The notes beneath the pieces are model-generated. The model saw only the letters and a program-made list of their open reading frames with translations, had not been told where the DNA came from and did not search any database. Positions 41,801-49,313 of a DNA stretch of 64,000 nt are shown piece by piece. The stretch's first letter is position 1, and the number at the start of each line of letters is the position of its first letter. The stretch is from positions 22,399-86,398 of the forward strand of contig JAEZVF010000015.1 of assembly GCA_023443225.1 (NCBI GenBank), read 5' to 3'. A program made the position numbers and the translations under genes. Origin of the DNA: Bacillota bacterium. Its GTDB lineage: Bacteria; Bacillota; Clostridia; Lachnospirales; Lachnospiraceae.

Positions 41801-44720
41801 TTGCTTTCCTTTCTATTGAAAAATTAACCAAAATAAGTTCAGCTGCCATGAAGTTTGGATTTTCGGCGATACTTGCAGTTACTTGATAATCTCCTGTGTT
41901 GATTGGCGGGGTAGTGGACTTTGCGTATACGGTTCCAACAGTACCCGAGTAGTATACGGTGAAGTCCATTCCGATGGAGTATCTATCCAAAACCGTGCCG
42001 ATTTCTTGGGGCATACCGTTGTAGACGACATTATCCAGGGGGCTGTATACTAGATCGCTTAAAGCAGGTACTCGGCGGTTGATTACCAGGGTGAACGCTT
42101 GCGTTGCATTTGGGGATTGGCCATTGCTGGCCGTGATAGTAAAGGGATAGGTGCCCACAGCAATTGTCTTGGGTATGGTAAGGATACCAGTAGAGCTGTT
42201 AATGGTTACCCCCGATGGCTGATTTTTCAAGGAATATGTAATCGGTGTGGTACCGTTTGTAACGACCTGGTATGTTCCGCCGTCACCATAGACTAGAGTT
42301 ACACTATTTTCACTAATGATAGCGGGTGCCTGTCTAGGTGTGGCAGTGACCGATACCCCACCACTTTTACCCATAGCATTTACGGAGACTACTGAAAATG
42401 AATATAATTTGCCGTTGTCCAATCCGGTGATTGTATAGGTAGTTAAGTCTGTTGTTTCCCACTTGCCTGTCACCGGATTGTACACCTCGTATCCAGTGAT
42501 AGCGCTTCCTCCGTCGAGTATTGGTGCATACCAAACCAGCGTCACCTGCTCACTTGACGTTTGGGCTTCCAGGTATCTGGGAGGAAGAGGTTTACCCTTG
42601 GGAATGGCGGTAACTTGTGTAGAGGCTCCCTCACCATAGCTGTTGACGGCTCTAACATCAAAAATGTATTGAGATCCGTTGCCCAACCCCGATATGGTAA
42701 CGGTAGTGCCAGCCACAGTTTTCCACTCACCAGATGTTGTGTTAATAGTCGTGCGATATTGATAATTGGTAATCGGTCCAGTTCCTACACTTGTGGGCGT
42801 GTCCCATGTTAAAGTCACCTCTCCGTATTCAGCCTTGGTGACTTTAAGATTGCGCGGAGCCGAGGGGGTTATACCTGGAGCTATCGTTACAGGAACTTGG
42901 GCACCACCTCCCATGTTATTGACTGCACGCACCCAAACTGTGTAGCTCGTTCCATTCGTTAATCCAGTGAACGTGTAGGAAGTATTCATGCCAACCCAAA
43001 CCCAGCTTCCACTCTCCTTATTTACCTCGTAGCCAGTGATATAACTGCTACCAGGAATGGTGGGTGCCGACCAACTGAGCGTTACCTGAGCGTTCCCACT
43101 CGTTGCTTTTACATTTTGTGGCATAGATGGGGTCGTATATGCCAAGTGTGTAGGGAAATTTCCCGTTTGCAATCCAGCAGGAAAAGCCGTTAGGATGGGC
43201 AGCTTACTATCCTGGCATAACCAAGCAGATGTTGCAAAACCATTAGCCGTGAAAAAACCAGTTTGGTTGATGTCAGGTAGAGTTTTGCTTGTTCCGTCGG
43301 AAACACTGTTCACCATGTGTGCGTAGGCGATGTTATCTGCAACATCCGTATAGTCTGAAGCTTTCCCAACCACCCTTCCTATATCCGAGTCAGCTGATAC
43401 ACTCGAATTAAGTGCGGCGTTGTTTTTGACTATGCTTATTCCCATACCAAACATATCAAAGTAACCGCTAACGGTACCTACGATACCGCCGACGTTCATG
43501 TTTCCGCTGACAGCACCGGTGGCAAATACGTTTTGTATACTTGAACCATTCCCGGCTGAACCGGCAATACCACCGACTTGTTGAAAGAATTGACCCGTAC
43601 CACTTACCTTTCCAGTTGTGTAACAGTTCATTAATCGGTTATATAGTGATCCTACGATGCCTCCAACATGATAAGAACCATAAGCACCCGTACCCACTAC
43701 GTTACAAGTCGAAAAACTGCTCTCAATCGGTCCTTCTGACCGGCCAACCACTCCACCAATTCGACCGTAACCCTTAACGGTACCTCCTACAACTGCGCAA
43801 TTAACAATGCTGCCCAGGCTTTGTCCAGCCACAGCGCCAACGTTCTCGTTTCCTGTCACATTCACATTGGAAAGAACCAAATTGGACACAGAGCCTGTCA
43901 CATTGCCGAATAAGCCGACGTAGTTTGCACCAGTGGAGTTGATGGTCATGTTGCTTATGGTGTAAAAATTACCATCAAAGGTTCCGGAGAAAGGGTTGTC
44001 AATCGTTCCGATTGGCGTCCAGCTATCATACCCGGAAAGATTAAGGTTTGCTGCGAGTTTAATTGTTTTTCCTAAAAAATCAAACGCTGGGCCATGGTTA
44101 CCTTTCACAATGTTTGCAAGCCCCTCAAGTTGTGGGACACTGCTGATATTAAACTCAGCTGCAGCAGGGTTGGTATCGTACCAGGAATAGTCAGCAGCAG
44201 TGCTGGTTAAGGCTAGTAGCATATCCAGTCCCACCGTTACAGTAATCTGTGGTACCTCGACTTCATCTACCAAGTCATATCCCTCTGGCAAGACGGGAGC
44301 AAAGATATAGGTACCTGACATTTCACAGTCGTATTCCGGCGAGGAAACCCATTTGACAGGTATTGATACAGTAATTACCCTAGCACTATCGCCGTCAATC
44401 GCCGGCCCGCTTACCACCTTAACACGTCCTGATTCTGGCAAGGCTTCATCGAAATCCAGTAGAGTATCTCCTACCGAAGTCACTGACCTTACTGTTACCG
44501 TCAGGATATCGGGTAGCACTAAATCCGATTGGGATGTGCCTAGTGGAACGCTCTGCACTGCGATGTCTTCCATAAGCGTCTCAAATGCGCTAATCTCAAC
44601 ACTTGCGCCAAGAAATAGCCTGCCTGTCTCCGCTGTCGCCGAAACTGGAATCATGCCCACAACCATAATGACGGACAGCACCATAGCGATGAGATTTTTA
44701 ATGATTTTATTCTCGCTCAT
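38862..44720 (-). CDS. Giant SLH-domain surface protein with GLUG, FN3 and MBG/YDG-like repeats
   Basis: It has 1952 residues. In order: signal peptide (LIAMVLSVIMVVGMIPVSATA); GLUG-type repeats near 260-430 (VGGIVGSLYNR, VGGIAGSAGNG, VGGIVGTVSG); three FN3 domains near 520-800 (PSMPQNVKATSGNAQVTLSW and two similar). Then come an Ig-like segment and several MBG/YDG-like repeats to about 1420 (SVALTIAEIPPQTYNGSAFT, EVRD, and NYAGSTGSSAF units). Three SLH domains lie near 1690-1865 (FTDINTHWAKESIDYVVG, first copy). The end has choline-binding-type repeats (GWVKDDTGNWYYFYADGS). It should bind secondary cell-wall polymer by SLH and display repeats outward. TTGGAGG precedes the ATG. Confidence 0.9.
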   Translation of the reverse strand: MSENKIIKNLIAMVLSVIMVVGMIPVSATAETGRLFLGASVEISAFETLMEDIAVQSVPLGTSQSDLVLPDILTVTVRSVTSVGDTLLDFDEALPESGRVKVVSGPAIDGDSARVITVSIPVKWVSSPEYDCEMSGTYIFAPVLPEGYDLVDEVEVPQITVTVGLDMLLALTSTAADYSWYDTNPAAAEFNISSVPQLEGLANIVKGNHGPAFDFLGKTIKLAANLNLSGYDSWTPIGTIDNPFSGTFDGNFYTISNMTINSTGANYVGLFGNVTGSVSNLVLSNVNVTGNENVGAVAGQSLGSIVNCAVVGGTVKGYGRIGGVVGRSEGPIESSFSTCNVVGTGAYGSYHVGGIVGSLYNRLMNCYTTGKVSGTGQFFQQVGGIAGSAGNGSSIQNVFATGAVSGNMNVGGIVGTVSGYFDMFGMGISIVKNNAALNSSVSADSDIGRVVGKASDYTDVADNIAYAHMVNSVSDGTSKTLPDINQTGFFTANGFATSAWLCQDSKLPILTAFPAGLQTGNFPTHLAYTTPSMPQNVKATSGNAQVTLSWSAPTIPGSSYITGYEVNKESGSWVWVGMNTSYTFTGLTNGTSYTVWVRAVNNMGGGAQVPVTIAPGITPSAPRNLKVTKAEYGEVTLTWDTPTSVGTGPITNYQYRTTINTTSGEWKTVAGTTVTISGLGNGSQYIFDVRAVNSYGEGASTQVTAIPKGKPLPPRYLEAQTSSEQVTLVWYAPILDGGSAITGYEVYNPVTGKWETTDLTTYTITGLDNGKLYSFSVVSVNAMGKSGGVSVTATPRQAPAIISENSVTLVYGDGGTYQVVTNGTTPITYSLKNQPSGVTINSSTGILTIPKTIAVGTYPFTITASNGQSPNATQAFTLVINRRVPALSDLVYSPLDNVVYNGMPQEIGTVLDRYSIGMDFTVYYSGTVGTVYAKSTTPPINTGDYQVTASIAENPNFMAAELILVNFSIERKAILVTPTIGQKKEYGQDDPVLNYSLSTPLVSDDAMTGSLTRVAGENVGDYEILLGSLSGGSNYTLTLSSSNFTITPKSSVALTIAEIPPQTYNGSAFTPEPEVRDDSVVLVKGIDFTYDYENNVDAGVATVTISGTGNYAGSTGSSAFTINKAENLFRISCANITYGETPTPTADINISGGTVFYEYKNQGADDSTYSPTVPTAAGSYTVRGISMTTVNYNEANSTVDFRINKLVPSLTLETDPADNQTRPGSVSLLAVLPADATGSLTYKAGLDTITTVTLPANIVSFTPTDSLNTYDFTVEYSGDSKYEGMTSSSLTYSFTKSNQAELVVADGMVSYGDGLDLSHLVSGGSGTGRLNFALTDGPGVIDGTILTPTGIGEVNLIVTKAADYDYNTKSTRLKVTIYPRIITFSVAPVESQTYTGSSVTPTPEVRDGDIILTVGEHFTCSYLDNTDVGDATINISGIGNYEGSIGSITFRIANRSSHNDDSNSRNNEIVSVIKPNQPTVATLTATAQVINRNATLTITERMINEAIKKALADAKDKGNTTNGIRVDISVTATSATGFTLILERAALNRLLDAEVKSFHVYNLAVNMIFDTEALKQIQAQSEDNVCITANPIKITGLRSVFDITIGSTKNGKTVNITSLGKGVSTLGIPVKLSKNEFSGYLYGASVGTDKKVSRIANSVYDVNSGCLTFTTNHFSVYGVGYTSPSTKFTDINTHWAKESIDYVVGRELLSGTSKTTFSPNAIMTRGMLVTALGRLAGVDLKVYNTNSFTDMKEDSSFRPYIEWAYKKGIVPITGCTSFEPDRAVTRQEMAVIFINYAKATGYTLPFTREAITYADASSIANTCKTAVADMQQAGVIMGKSDNKFNPEASTTRAEVSAMLHRFIKLTINPSTAQGWAKNDAGQYLYYKDGKVLTGTQIIGDTKYFFKTDGVLNIGWVKDDTGNWYYFYADGSLARKTVVDDYEVDENGVRKTK

Positions 44721-44867
44721 ACTGTTTCCTCCAATTCTTATTCAAAAGATTCTATTAGCAGTTCAAATCGTGCTCCCCAACAAGGCGAACTTTAAAGAGT
44801 CAAACTTGTTTAGCCTTGTCTGATTGCTTGAATTTAATCTAGACAAATGTTATATTAGAATTAACTT

Positions 44868-44896
44868 AACCACTTTACTAAACGTGGTTAGTAACC
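44868..44896. promoter_or_regulatory. Candidate TetR operator between the SLH and tetR genes
   Basis: AACCAC (44868-44873) and GTGGTT (44884-44889) form an inverted repeat, partly overlapping the palindrome GGTTA-G-TAACC (44886-44896). It sits in the divergent region, so the TetR protein may control both genes. Confidence 0.5.
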
Positions 44897-44946
44897 AAGT
44901 TCATTATACTAAATTTTAATAGAATATACAATAGAGGAGCAAGTCT

Positions 44947-45567
44947 ATGAGAGAGAAAAAGCCAAACAAGAAAAAAGTACAGGGGGCAGAAACAAAAAAG
45001 AAGCTATATGAAATTGCAAAGAAGATGTTTGCAGAACGCGACTATACCGATGTCAGCGTGGAAGATATTACTGACGCAGCTGGCATAACAAAGGGTGCTT
45101 TTTATGTACATTTTGAGTCCAAGGATGCACTAATAGCAGTATTAATAGCGGATTATGCAGCCCGTGCTGATACAGATTATAGAGCTTTTCTGGAAAGGCT
45201 ACCGGGTGATATGCCCACGTCTCTAGTGCTACTTGCTCTGACAGAAAGAATTGCGGATGTGCTTATAGGATCAATAGGCTGTGAAAATATGAAGAAGGTT
45301 TACCAGATGCTGCTTGCTGGAACGGTGGATACAGAAGCAGTTAAGGGCCATAGTCGGGAGCTTTACACGCTGTTTCACAATATACTTGAGCAAGGAATCA
45401 AGCGAAGAGAATTGCAGAGTACTCTTCCAGTTGATGTGCTTTCCCAACACTTTGTTATGGCAATCAGGGGAATCAGTTACGAATGGTGCATTCGTTATCC
45501 CGATTTTGATTTGAAGGAGCAGGCGGTGGCGCATTGTCGGCTGCTGTTAGAGGGGATTGCTATATAA
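44947..45567 (+). CDS. TetR/AcrR-family transcriptional regulator
   Basis: It has 206 residues. The N-terminal HTH (TDVSVEDITDAAGITKGAFY then VHFESKDALIAVL) is classic TetR. The C-terminal ligand domain resembles TetR_C groups with KVYQMLLAG. AGAGGAGC precedes the ATG. It is divergent from the giant SLH protein and likely autoregulated; the codon usage is richer in G/C than the neighbours', as in the SLH gene, suggesting they moved together. Confidence 0.88.
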   Translation: MREKKPNKKKVQGAETKKKLYEIAKKMFAERDYTDVSVEDITDAAGITKGAFYVHFESKDALIAVLIADYAARADTDYRAFLERLPGDMPTSLVLLALTERIADVLIGSIGCENMKKVYQMLLAGTVDTEAVKGHSRELYTLFHNILEQGIKRRELQSTLPVDVLSQHFVMAIRGISYEWCIRYPDFDLKEQAVAHCRLLLEGIAI

Positions 45568-45663
45568 GCGTTAATGGAATTAACCATCAGCGTGTAACTC
45601 TACGGAGCGTTTATTGAAATGCTAACTATCTATTGTTATGCTTATTACATGGAGGTGAACATC

Positions 45664-46248
45664 ATGGATTGTTATAAAATTGGAAAGTTAATTTTAAGTT
45701 TACGGAATGAAAAAGGGCTGACGCAGAAACAACTGGCTGATGCTATGAACATCAGCGATAAAACCATTTCAAAATGGGAGCGCGGTTTAGGATGTCCGGA
45801 TGTATCCTTACTACATGAATTATCTGAAGTATTGAGTGTAAACATTGAAAAAATATTGTTGGGAGATTTAGACCCAAACGATACAAATGGAGGAAATATG
45901 AAAAAAATTCAATTCTATATTTGCCCAAGCTGTGGAAATATTATTACATCCACAGGCGAGGCAGACTTTTCTTGCTGCGGTCGCAAATTGACTGCTTTGA
46001 TTGCCAAACCAAGTGATGAAGAGCATAGTATTAATGTTGAAACCATTGAAAATGATTACTATATCACTTTTTCACATGAAATGAGCAAAGCACATTATAT
46101 TAACTTTATCGCTTATGTAGTCTGTGACAGAGTCCTTTTTGTAAAGCTTTATCCAGAGCAAAGTGGTGAAGTACGTTTTCCAAAGATGAGCAAAGGAAAA
46201 ATATATTATAGCTGTAATCAACATGGATTGTGGGTGAGTGAAGTATGA
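45664..46248 (+). CDS. XRE regulator with C-terminal desulfoferrodoxin-like domain
   Basis: Residues 1-75 are an XRE helix-turn-helix (KGLTQKQLADAMNISDKTIS then KWERGLGCPD). From about residue 85 there is a Cys-containing part (FYICPSCGNIITSTGEADFS then CCGRKL), then HEMSKAHYINFIAYVVCDRV and VKLYPEQSGEVRFPK. The latter strongly resembles the C-terminal half of desulfoferrodoxin/superoxide reductase; whether it binds iron is unknown. GGAGGTG precedes the ATG at 45664. Its stop overlaps the next start (ATGA), so the two genes are coupled. Confidence 0.82.
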   Translation: MDCYKIGKLILSLRNEKGLTQKQLADAMNISDKTISKWERGLGCPDVSLLHELSEVLSVNIEKILLGDLDPNDTNGGNMKKIQFYICPSCGNIITSTGEADFSCCGRKLTALIAKPSDEEHSINVETIENDYYITFSHEMSKAHYINFIAYVVCDRVLFVKLYPEQSGEVRFPKMSKGKIYYSCNQHGLWVSEV

Positions 46249-46907
46249 AAGGAGAACCTATTTTTATTCCCATTGATATGAATACATGGCCAATGTCACA
46301 GGCTTTTCATTATTACTCGCAGATAGCACCTACCAGTTACACTGTGAATGTGATGATGGATGTCACAAATCTGCGTAAAACCTTGAAGGCACAAGGATAT
46401 AAATTCTTTCCTGCTTACCTCTATCTGGTAACTCGAGCAATTAGTAAACAAGAAGAACTGAGAGTTGCAGTCAAGGATGGTATCCTTGGACATTGGGAAA
46501 ATCTCACTCCGGCTTATCCCATGTTTCATGATGATGACAAAACCACATCTCTGTTGTGGACAGAGTATAATGATTGCTTTCAGACTTTTTATAATTGCTA
46601 CATTGATGATACGGAAATGTACGGTAACAGTCATGGAATCCTATCATCAAAAGGGCTTCCACTACCGAATGCTTATATCATATCCTGTATTCCATGGTTT
46701 ACATTCAATAGTTTTTCGCTTCACAACCATGGAATCAAGGATTACTATGTACCTAGTTTTGAAGCAGGGGGCTTCACTGAATCAGATGGTAATATAAAGA
46801 TGCCACTTTCTGTGACAGTACACCATGCGACTACAGATGGATATCATTTGAAAGTCTTTTTTGAAGAGTTGCAACGAACGATGGATAATTATGATGAGTG
46901 GTTATAA
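46245..46907 (+). CDS. Chloramphenicol acetyltransferase family protein
   Basis: It has 220 residues, the standard CAT trimer subunit length. The catalytic motif is VHHATTDGYHLKVFFEELQ (HHxxxDGxH); YKFFPAYLYLVTRAISKQEE near the N-terminus and PLPNAYIISCIPWFTFNSFS are also typical. True CATs acetylate chloramphenicol, though chromosomal relatives may have other acceptors. It is coupled by ATGA overlap to the XRE/desulfoferrodoxin-like regulator, which is therefore its likely controller. Confidence 0.9.
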   Translation: MKGEPIFIPIDMNTWPMSQAFHYYSQIAPTSYTVNVMMDVTNLRKTLKAQGYKFFPAYLYLVTRAISKQEELRVAVKDGILGHWENLTPAYPMFHDDDKTTSLLWTEYNDCFQTFYNCYIDDTEMYGNSHGILSSKGLPLPNAYIISCIPWFTFNSFSLHNHGIKDYYVPSFEAGGFTESDGNIKMPLSVTVHHATTDGYHLKVFFEELQRTMDNYDEWL

Positions 46908-46974
46908 TTTAGGCAATTTTATCAGGCATTGTGATGGAAAAGTTATATAAATTTGGATTAGACGGAACTAGATA

Positions 46975-47021
46975 AGCACTCCGGTCATAACCAAGAATAG
47001 TATTCCTCTGACCGAAGTGCT
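46975..47021. terminator. Hairpin between convergent genes
   Basis: AGCACT-C-CGGTCA (46975-46987) pairs with TGACCG-A-AGTGCT (47009-47021) with one mismatch. It lies between the plus-strand acetyltransferase gene and the minus-strand gene ending at 47027; no strong T-run is present on either side. Confidence 0.6.
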
Positions 47022-47026
47022 ATGGA

Positions 47027-47305
47027 TTAACAAGAATCATTATCATTATCTGTTGTGAAGTCGCTGCAATCACTTTTTTTATCGGTATCGGTATTTGTAC
47101 ATTTCTCATTCAACTCTCTTTTCGTAAGAATAGTAGCAAGCGTATCGCCAAGTTGAGTAAAAACAACTGCCAAAAGAGATATTTCGTCAGTAGAGCAACA
47201 TTTTGATATCGAGCAGGATACCAACGAGATTAGAGTAATGAGTTCACATTCATCCATATTTTGCACCCATTGCATAACACATCTTTTTACAGATTTGTTA
47301 GCCAC
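47027..47305 (-). CDS. Clostridial DUF6774-like small protein
   Basis: It has 92 residues, starting MANKSVKRCVMQWVQNMDEC (GTG start at 47305). The middle is hydrophobic and Cys-containing (LISLVSCSISKCCSTDEISL). The C-terminus is very acidic and hydrophilic. I recognise it only as one of the short conserved proteins common in Clostridia, sometimes labelled DUF6774; function unknown. The ribosome site is weak. Confidence 0.6.
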   Translation of the reverse strand: MANKSVKRCVMQWVQNMDECELITLISLVSCSISKCCSTDEISLLAVVFTQLGDTLATILTKRELNEKCTNTDTDKKSDCSDFTTDNDNDSC

Positions 47306-47448
47306 AAATAAATTTCATCTCATACAAATATATGCAGTTCTTAAGCATAATGTGTATGCATTCCATATAAGGTCTGTTTTCATTGCGTTATTAAGTAATA
47401 TAAAGTATAATAATGGAAGTGTTAAATGGATGGGAGGAATAGGATAAT

Positions 47449-47598
47449 ATGTATTATAATAATTCATACATGGGTTTTTCGTTTATCTATCTTTTCTTTG
47501 TTGCAGCATCGATTTTTATTACAGTACTTTTTATTTATGTTTTAATACTTTCTATAAAGGCATTAAAAATCTACATTGAGAAAAACAAAAGTTTGTAA
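47449..47598 (+). CDS. Small single-helix membrane protein (49 residues)
   Basis: ATG at 47449 has GGGAGGAATAGG directly upstream. The product is MYYNNSYMGFSFIYLFFVAA, then one continuous hydrophobic helix (SIFITVLFIYVLILS), ending in a basic tail with KIYIEKNKSL. It has the composition of a true small membrane protein. The riboswitch-like RNA begins just after its stop. Confidence 0.65.
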   Translation: MYYNNSYMGFSFIYLFFVAASIFITVLFIYVLILSIKALKIYIEKNKSL

Positions 47599-47607
47599 TT
47601 TGGTGGT

Positions 47608-47726
47608 GCCCTTAGACATAATAATTATTAGTTTGGTCCGAGAGAAAACGCACAACCTTTTAGGTTATGTACACGGTTGGGTAAAAGCCTGGGAGTTGTT
47701 TTTAATACTCTCGGGCCTATTTTTTG
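47608..47726 (+). promoter_or_regulatory. ykkC-class (guanidine-I type) riboswitch-like RNA with terminator, 5' part degenerate
   Basis: The order of conserved words matches ykkC aptamers: GGTCCGAGAGAAAACGCAC (47635-47653), then ACACGGTTGGGTAAAAGCC (47671-47689) and TGGGAG. CTCTCGGGCC (47708-47717) can pair with the conserved GGTCCGAGAG and is followed by TATTTTTTG, forming a terminator that competes with the aptamer. The usual CTAGGGTTCCG word upstream is not evident (there is CCCTTAGACATAATAATTAT). No efflux or guanidine gene follows: the next start is 160 nt on and has its own promoter. Confidence 0.65.
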
Positions 47727-47845
47727 TTGATAAAATGTAGGGACCTTTTCGTCAATTTTGACAAGTATTATGAAAGAAAGCGACAATTGATATCTGAACT
47801 TCAACTAAATTTTTACAGAGAAAATGTTTGCTTATTCCGTATTTG

Positions 47846-47854
47846 TGTTATAAT
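47846..47854 (+). promoter_or_regulatory. Extended -10 promoter of the 47889 gene
   Basis: TG-n-TATAAT, with TTGCTT upstream at slightly short spacing. It lies after the riboswitch terminator, so the downstream gene does not depend on read-through. Confidence 0.55.
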
Positions 47855-47888
47855 TTGGATATAAAATAAATTTGGGGAGATGGTAAAT

Positions 47889-48224
47889 ATGTCATTTTCA
47901 GAGGTCAAATTATTTCAGGTAAAGCCTGATAAACTCCATGAATTCGAAAATCTTGTAAAAGAAATGTTACCACTGCAAAAAGAACTTACTGGATGCATTG
48001 ACATTAAATACATGAAAAGATTTTTTGTATTTGATAAGATAGGAGAAGCACCAAGACCTTTAACAAAAATTGTGAAATGTGTTAAGTACTACTCATATTG
48101 GCAATTTGATACAATTGAAAACTATACCAATGCGACTTCTTGGCTTTTTAATGAATTTTATAAACCATTAAGTAGATTGCTAATAATGCCTTTTGATATC
48201 ATGAGTGGAGAAAGTATTGAATAA
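47889..48224 (+). CDS. Hypothetical protein, possibly dimeric alpha-beta barrel
   Basis: It has 111 residues. MSFSEVKLFQVKPDKLHEFE and NLVKEMLPLQKELTGCIDIK have the strand-helix rhythm of antibiotic-biosynthesis-monooxygenase-like (ABM) small barrels, with YSYWQFDTIENYTNATSWLF further on. The assignment is by pattern only. I use the second ATG (47889) because GGGGAG is 8 nt from it. Confidence 0.6.
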   Translation: MSFSEVKLFQVKPDKLHEFENLVKEMLPLQKELTGCIDIKYMKRFFVFDKIGEAPRPLTKIVKCVKYYSYWQFDTIENYTNATSWLFNEFYKPLSRLLIMPFDIMSGESIE

Positions 48225-48319
48225 AATGAGGTTTGCGTGCAACTTCAGATTTTACAAACATGGGATGATTAATGTGAATTAGCTGTTAGCGTTTATAGAA
48301 TGGGAGGACCCTAAGCCGT

Positions 48320-49003
48320 ATGAAGCAAATAGCAAAAAGTAAAATTATATCAATAATAATACTTCTAACCACATTCGTCCTGATTTACTTGTACTATGGC
48401 GGTATTTATCGCTTCTCGGCTAATTCGGAAGAACTAGGCGGAGCTATCAGTGATTATATCTTTAATGAAGATGTAAAAGCTGAAGTTGAATTTATACATA
48501 AAGAAAATGGCTGGCTGTATGTGTTGTTCACAGATAATAGATATGGGAATAGCTTTCAGGGACTGGCTCGGCTAAAGCGAGGCTGGAATGGTAAATATAC
48601 AATTTTTGATGCAAATTATGACTCTGGCTATCCTGTATCGCAATATTTTTTTGCAGATGGGAAAGGAACATTTGCTATATATGGGTTATTCCCTGATGAT
48701 CGAGCAGTTCGCTTTGAATATGAGAATACAGGACTAACTTCTCTAAAACAAACCGAGTACTCGGGGATTATTTCTAACAAAGCATTGATACAGATATGTA
48801 GCAATGGTGAACCAGATTGGATGGGATTACATCTATACGATAGTAAGGGAAAAGACATAACAAATAGTTATAGTAGTACTAGGATAAATGGTGCTCCAAA
48901 AGGAACAACGGCCACAGCCGAAAGTTTTATTGTTTACTATAGTTGTGGTTTTATTTTTGTATTTGGCTTTTTGTTAGCCTTTCTATTTTGGCGTAGTAAA
49001 TAA
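48320..49003 (+). CDS. Hypothetical membrane protein with two terminal helices
   Basis: It has 227 residues. One membrane helix near the start (IISIIILLTTFVLIYLYYGG) and one near the end (YYSCGFIFVFGFLLAFLFW) enclose an extracytoplasmic domain of about 150 residues (GWLYVLFTDNRYGNSFQGLA). The family is not recognised. GGGAGG lies 13 nt before the ATG. Its stop is 18 nt before the first small-peptide copy. Confidence 0.6.
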   Translation: MKQIAKSKIISIIILLTTFVLIYLYYGGIYRFSANSEELGGAISDYIFNEDVKAEVEFIHKENGWLYVLFTDNRYGNSFQGLARLKRGWNGKYTIFDANYDSGYPVSQYFFADGKGTFAIYGLFPDDRAVRFEYENTGLTSLKQTEYSGIISNKALIQICSNGEPDWMGLHLYDSKGKDITNSYSSTRINGAPKGTTATAESFIVYYSCGFIFVFGFLLAFLFWRSK

Positions 49004-49021
49004 TAAAGTAATGCAAATATA

Positions 49022-49099
49022 ATGTATTTCAAATTTAGCTCATGTAGTGATTTACTAAATCAAATTTTAAAATACTGTGGTTTTGGAAGTAACAATTAG
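49022..49099 (+). CDS. 25-residue two-Cys peptide, copy 1 (5' signals lost)
   Basis: The frame starts MYFKFSSCSDLLNQILKYCG and ends FGSNN. Compared with copy 2 at 51441, residues 3-22 are identical while six codons there differ synonymously (for example AGC/AGT, CTA/TTA, AAA/AAG), which shows past selection on the peptide. No ribosome site precedes this copy, and the homology to copy 2 begins only around codon 3, so this copy may be a relic. A weakened version of the copy 2 terminator follows. Confidence 0.55.
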   Translation: MYFKFSSCSDLLNQILKYCGFGSNN

Positions 49100-49150
49100 T
49101 TTAAATAATTTTTTGGGCTTACCCTAATGGATAGACCCATTTTTTATTCT
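49025..49150 (+). repeat. Direct repeat, copy 1 (peptide and terminator)
   Basis: About 125 bp, from the third peptide codon through the hairpin GGGCTTACC...GGATAGACCC and TTTTTT, match 51447-51567. The two copies flank the MerR and BtrH_N genes. Confidence 0.75.
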
Positions 49151-49313
49151 TAAACATTAAATATGCTTTTCTCATGATAGGCGTTTCTGGTACGTGTAAG
49201 AGAATACACTTCTGGTCCGCAGGTTGACTTCTTATGTCAGGAAATGTATAATAAGTTGATATGCCAGAGACAGGATAGGAACTAGATATTCAATATTATT
49301 GGAGAGATGAAAC

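Noticed and set aside
42542..42812. Open frames on both strands inside the giant SLH gene
   Set aside because: They are shadows of repetitive FN3/MBG coding sequence without ribosome sites.
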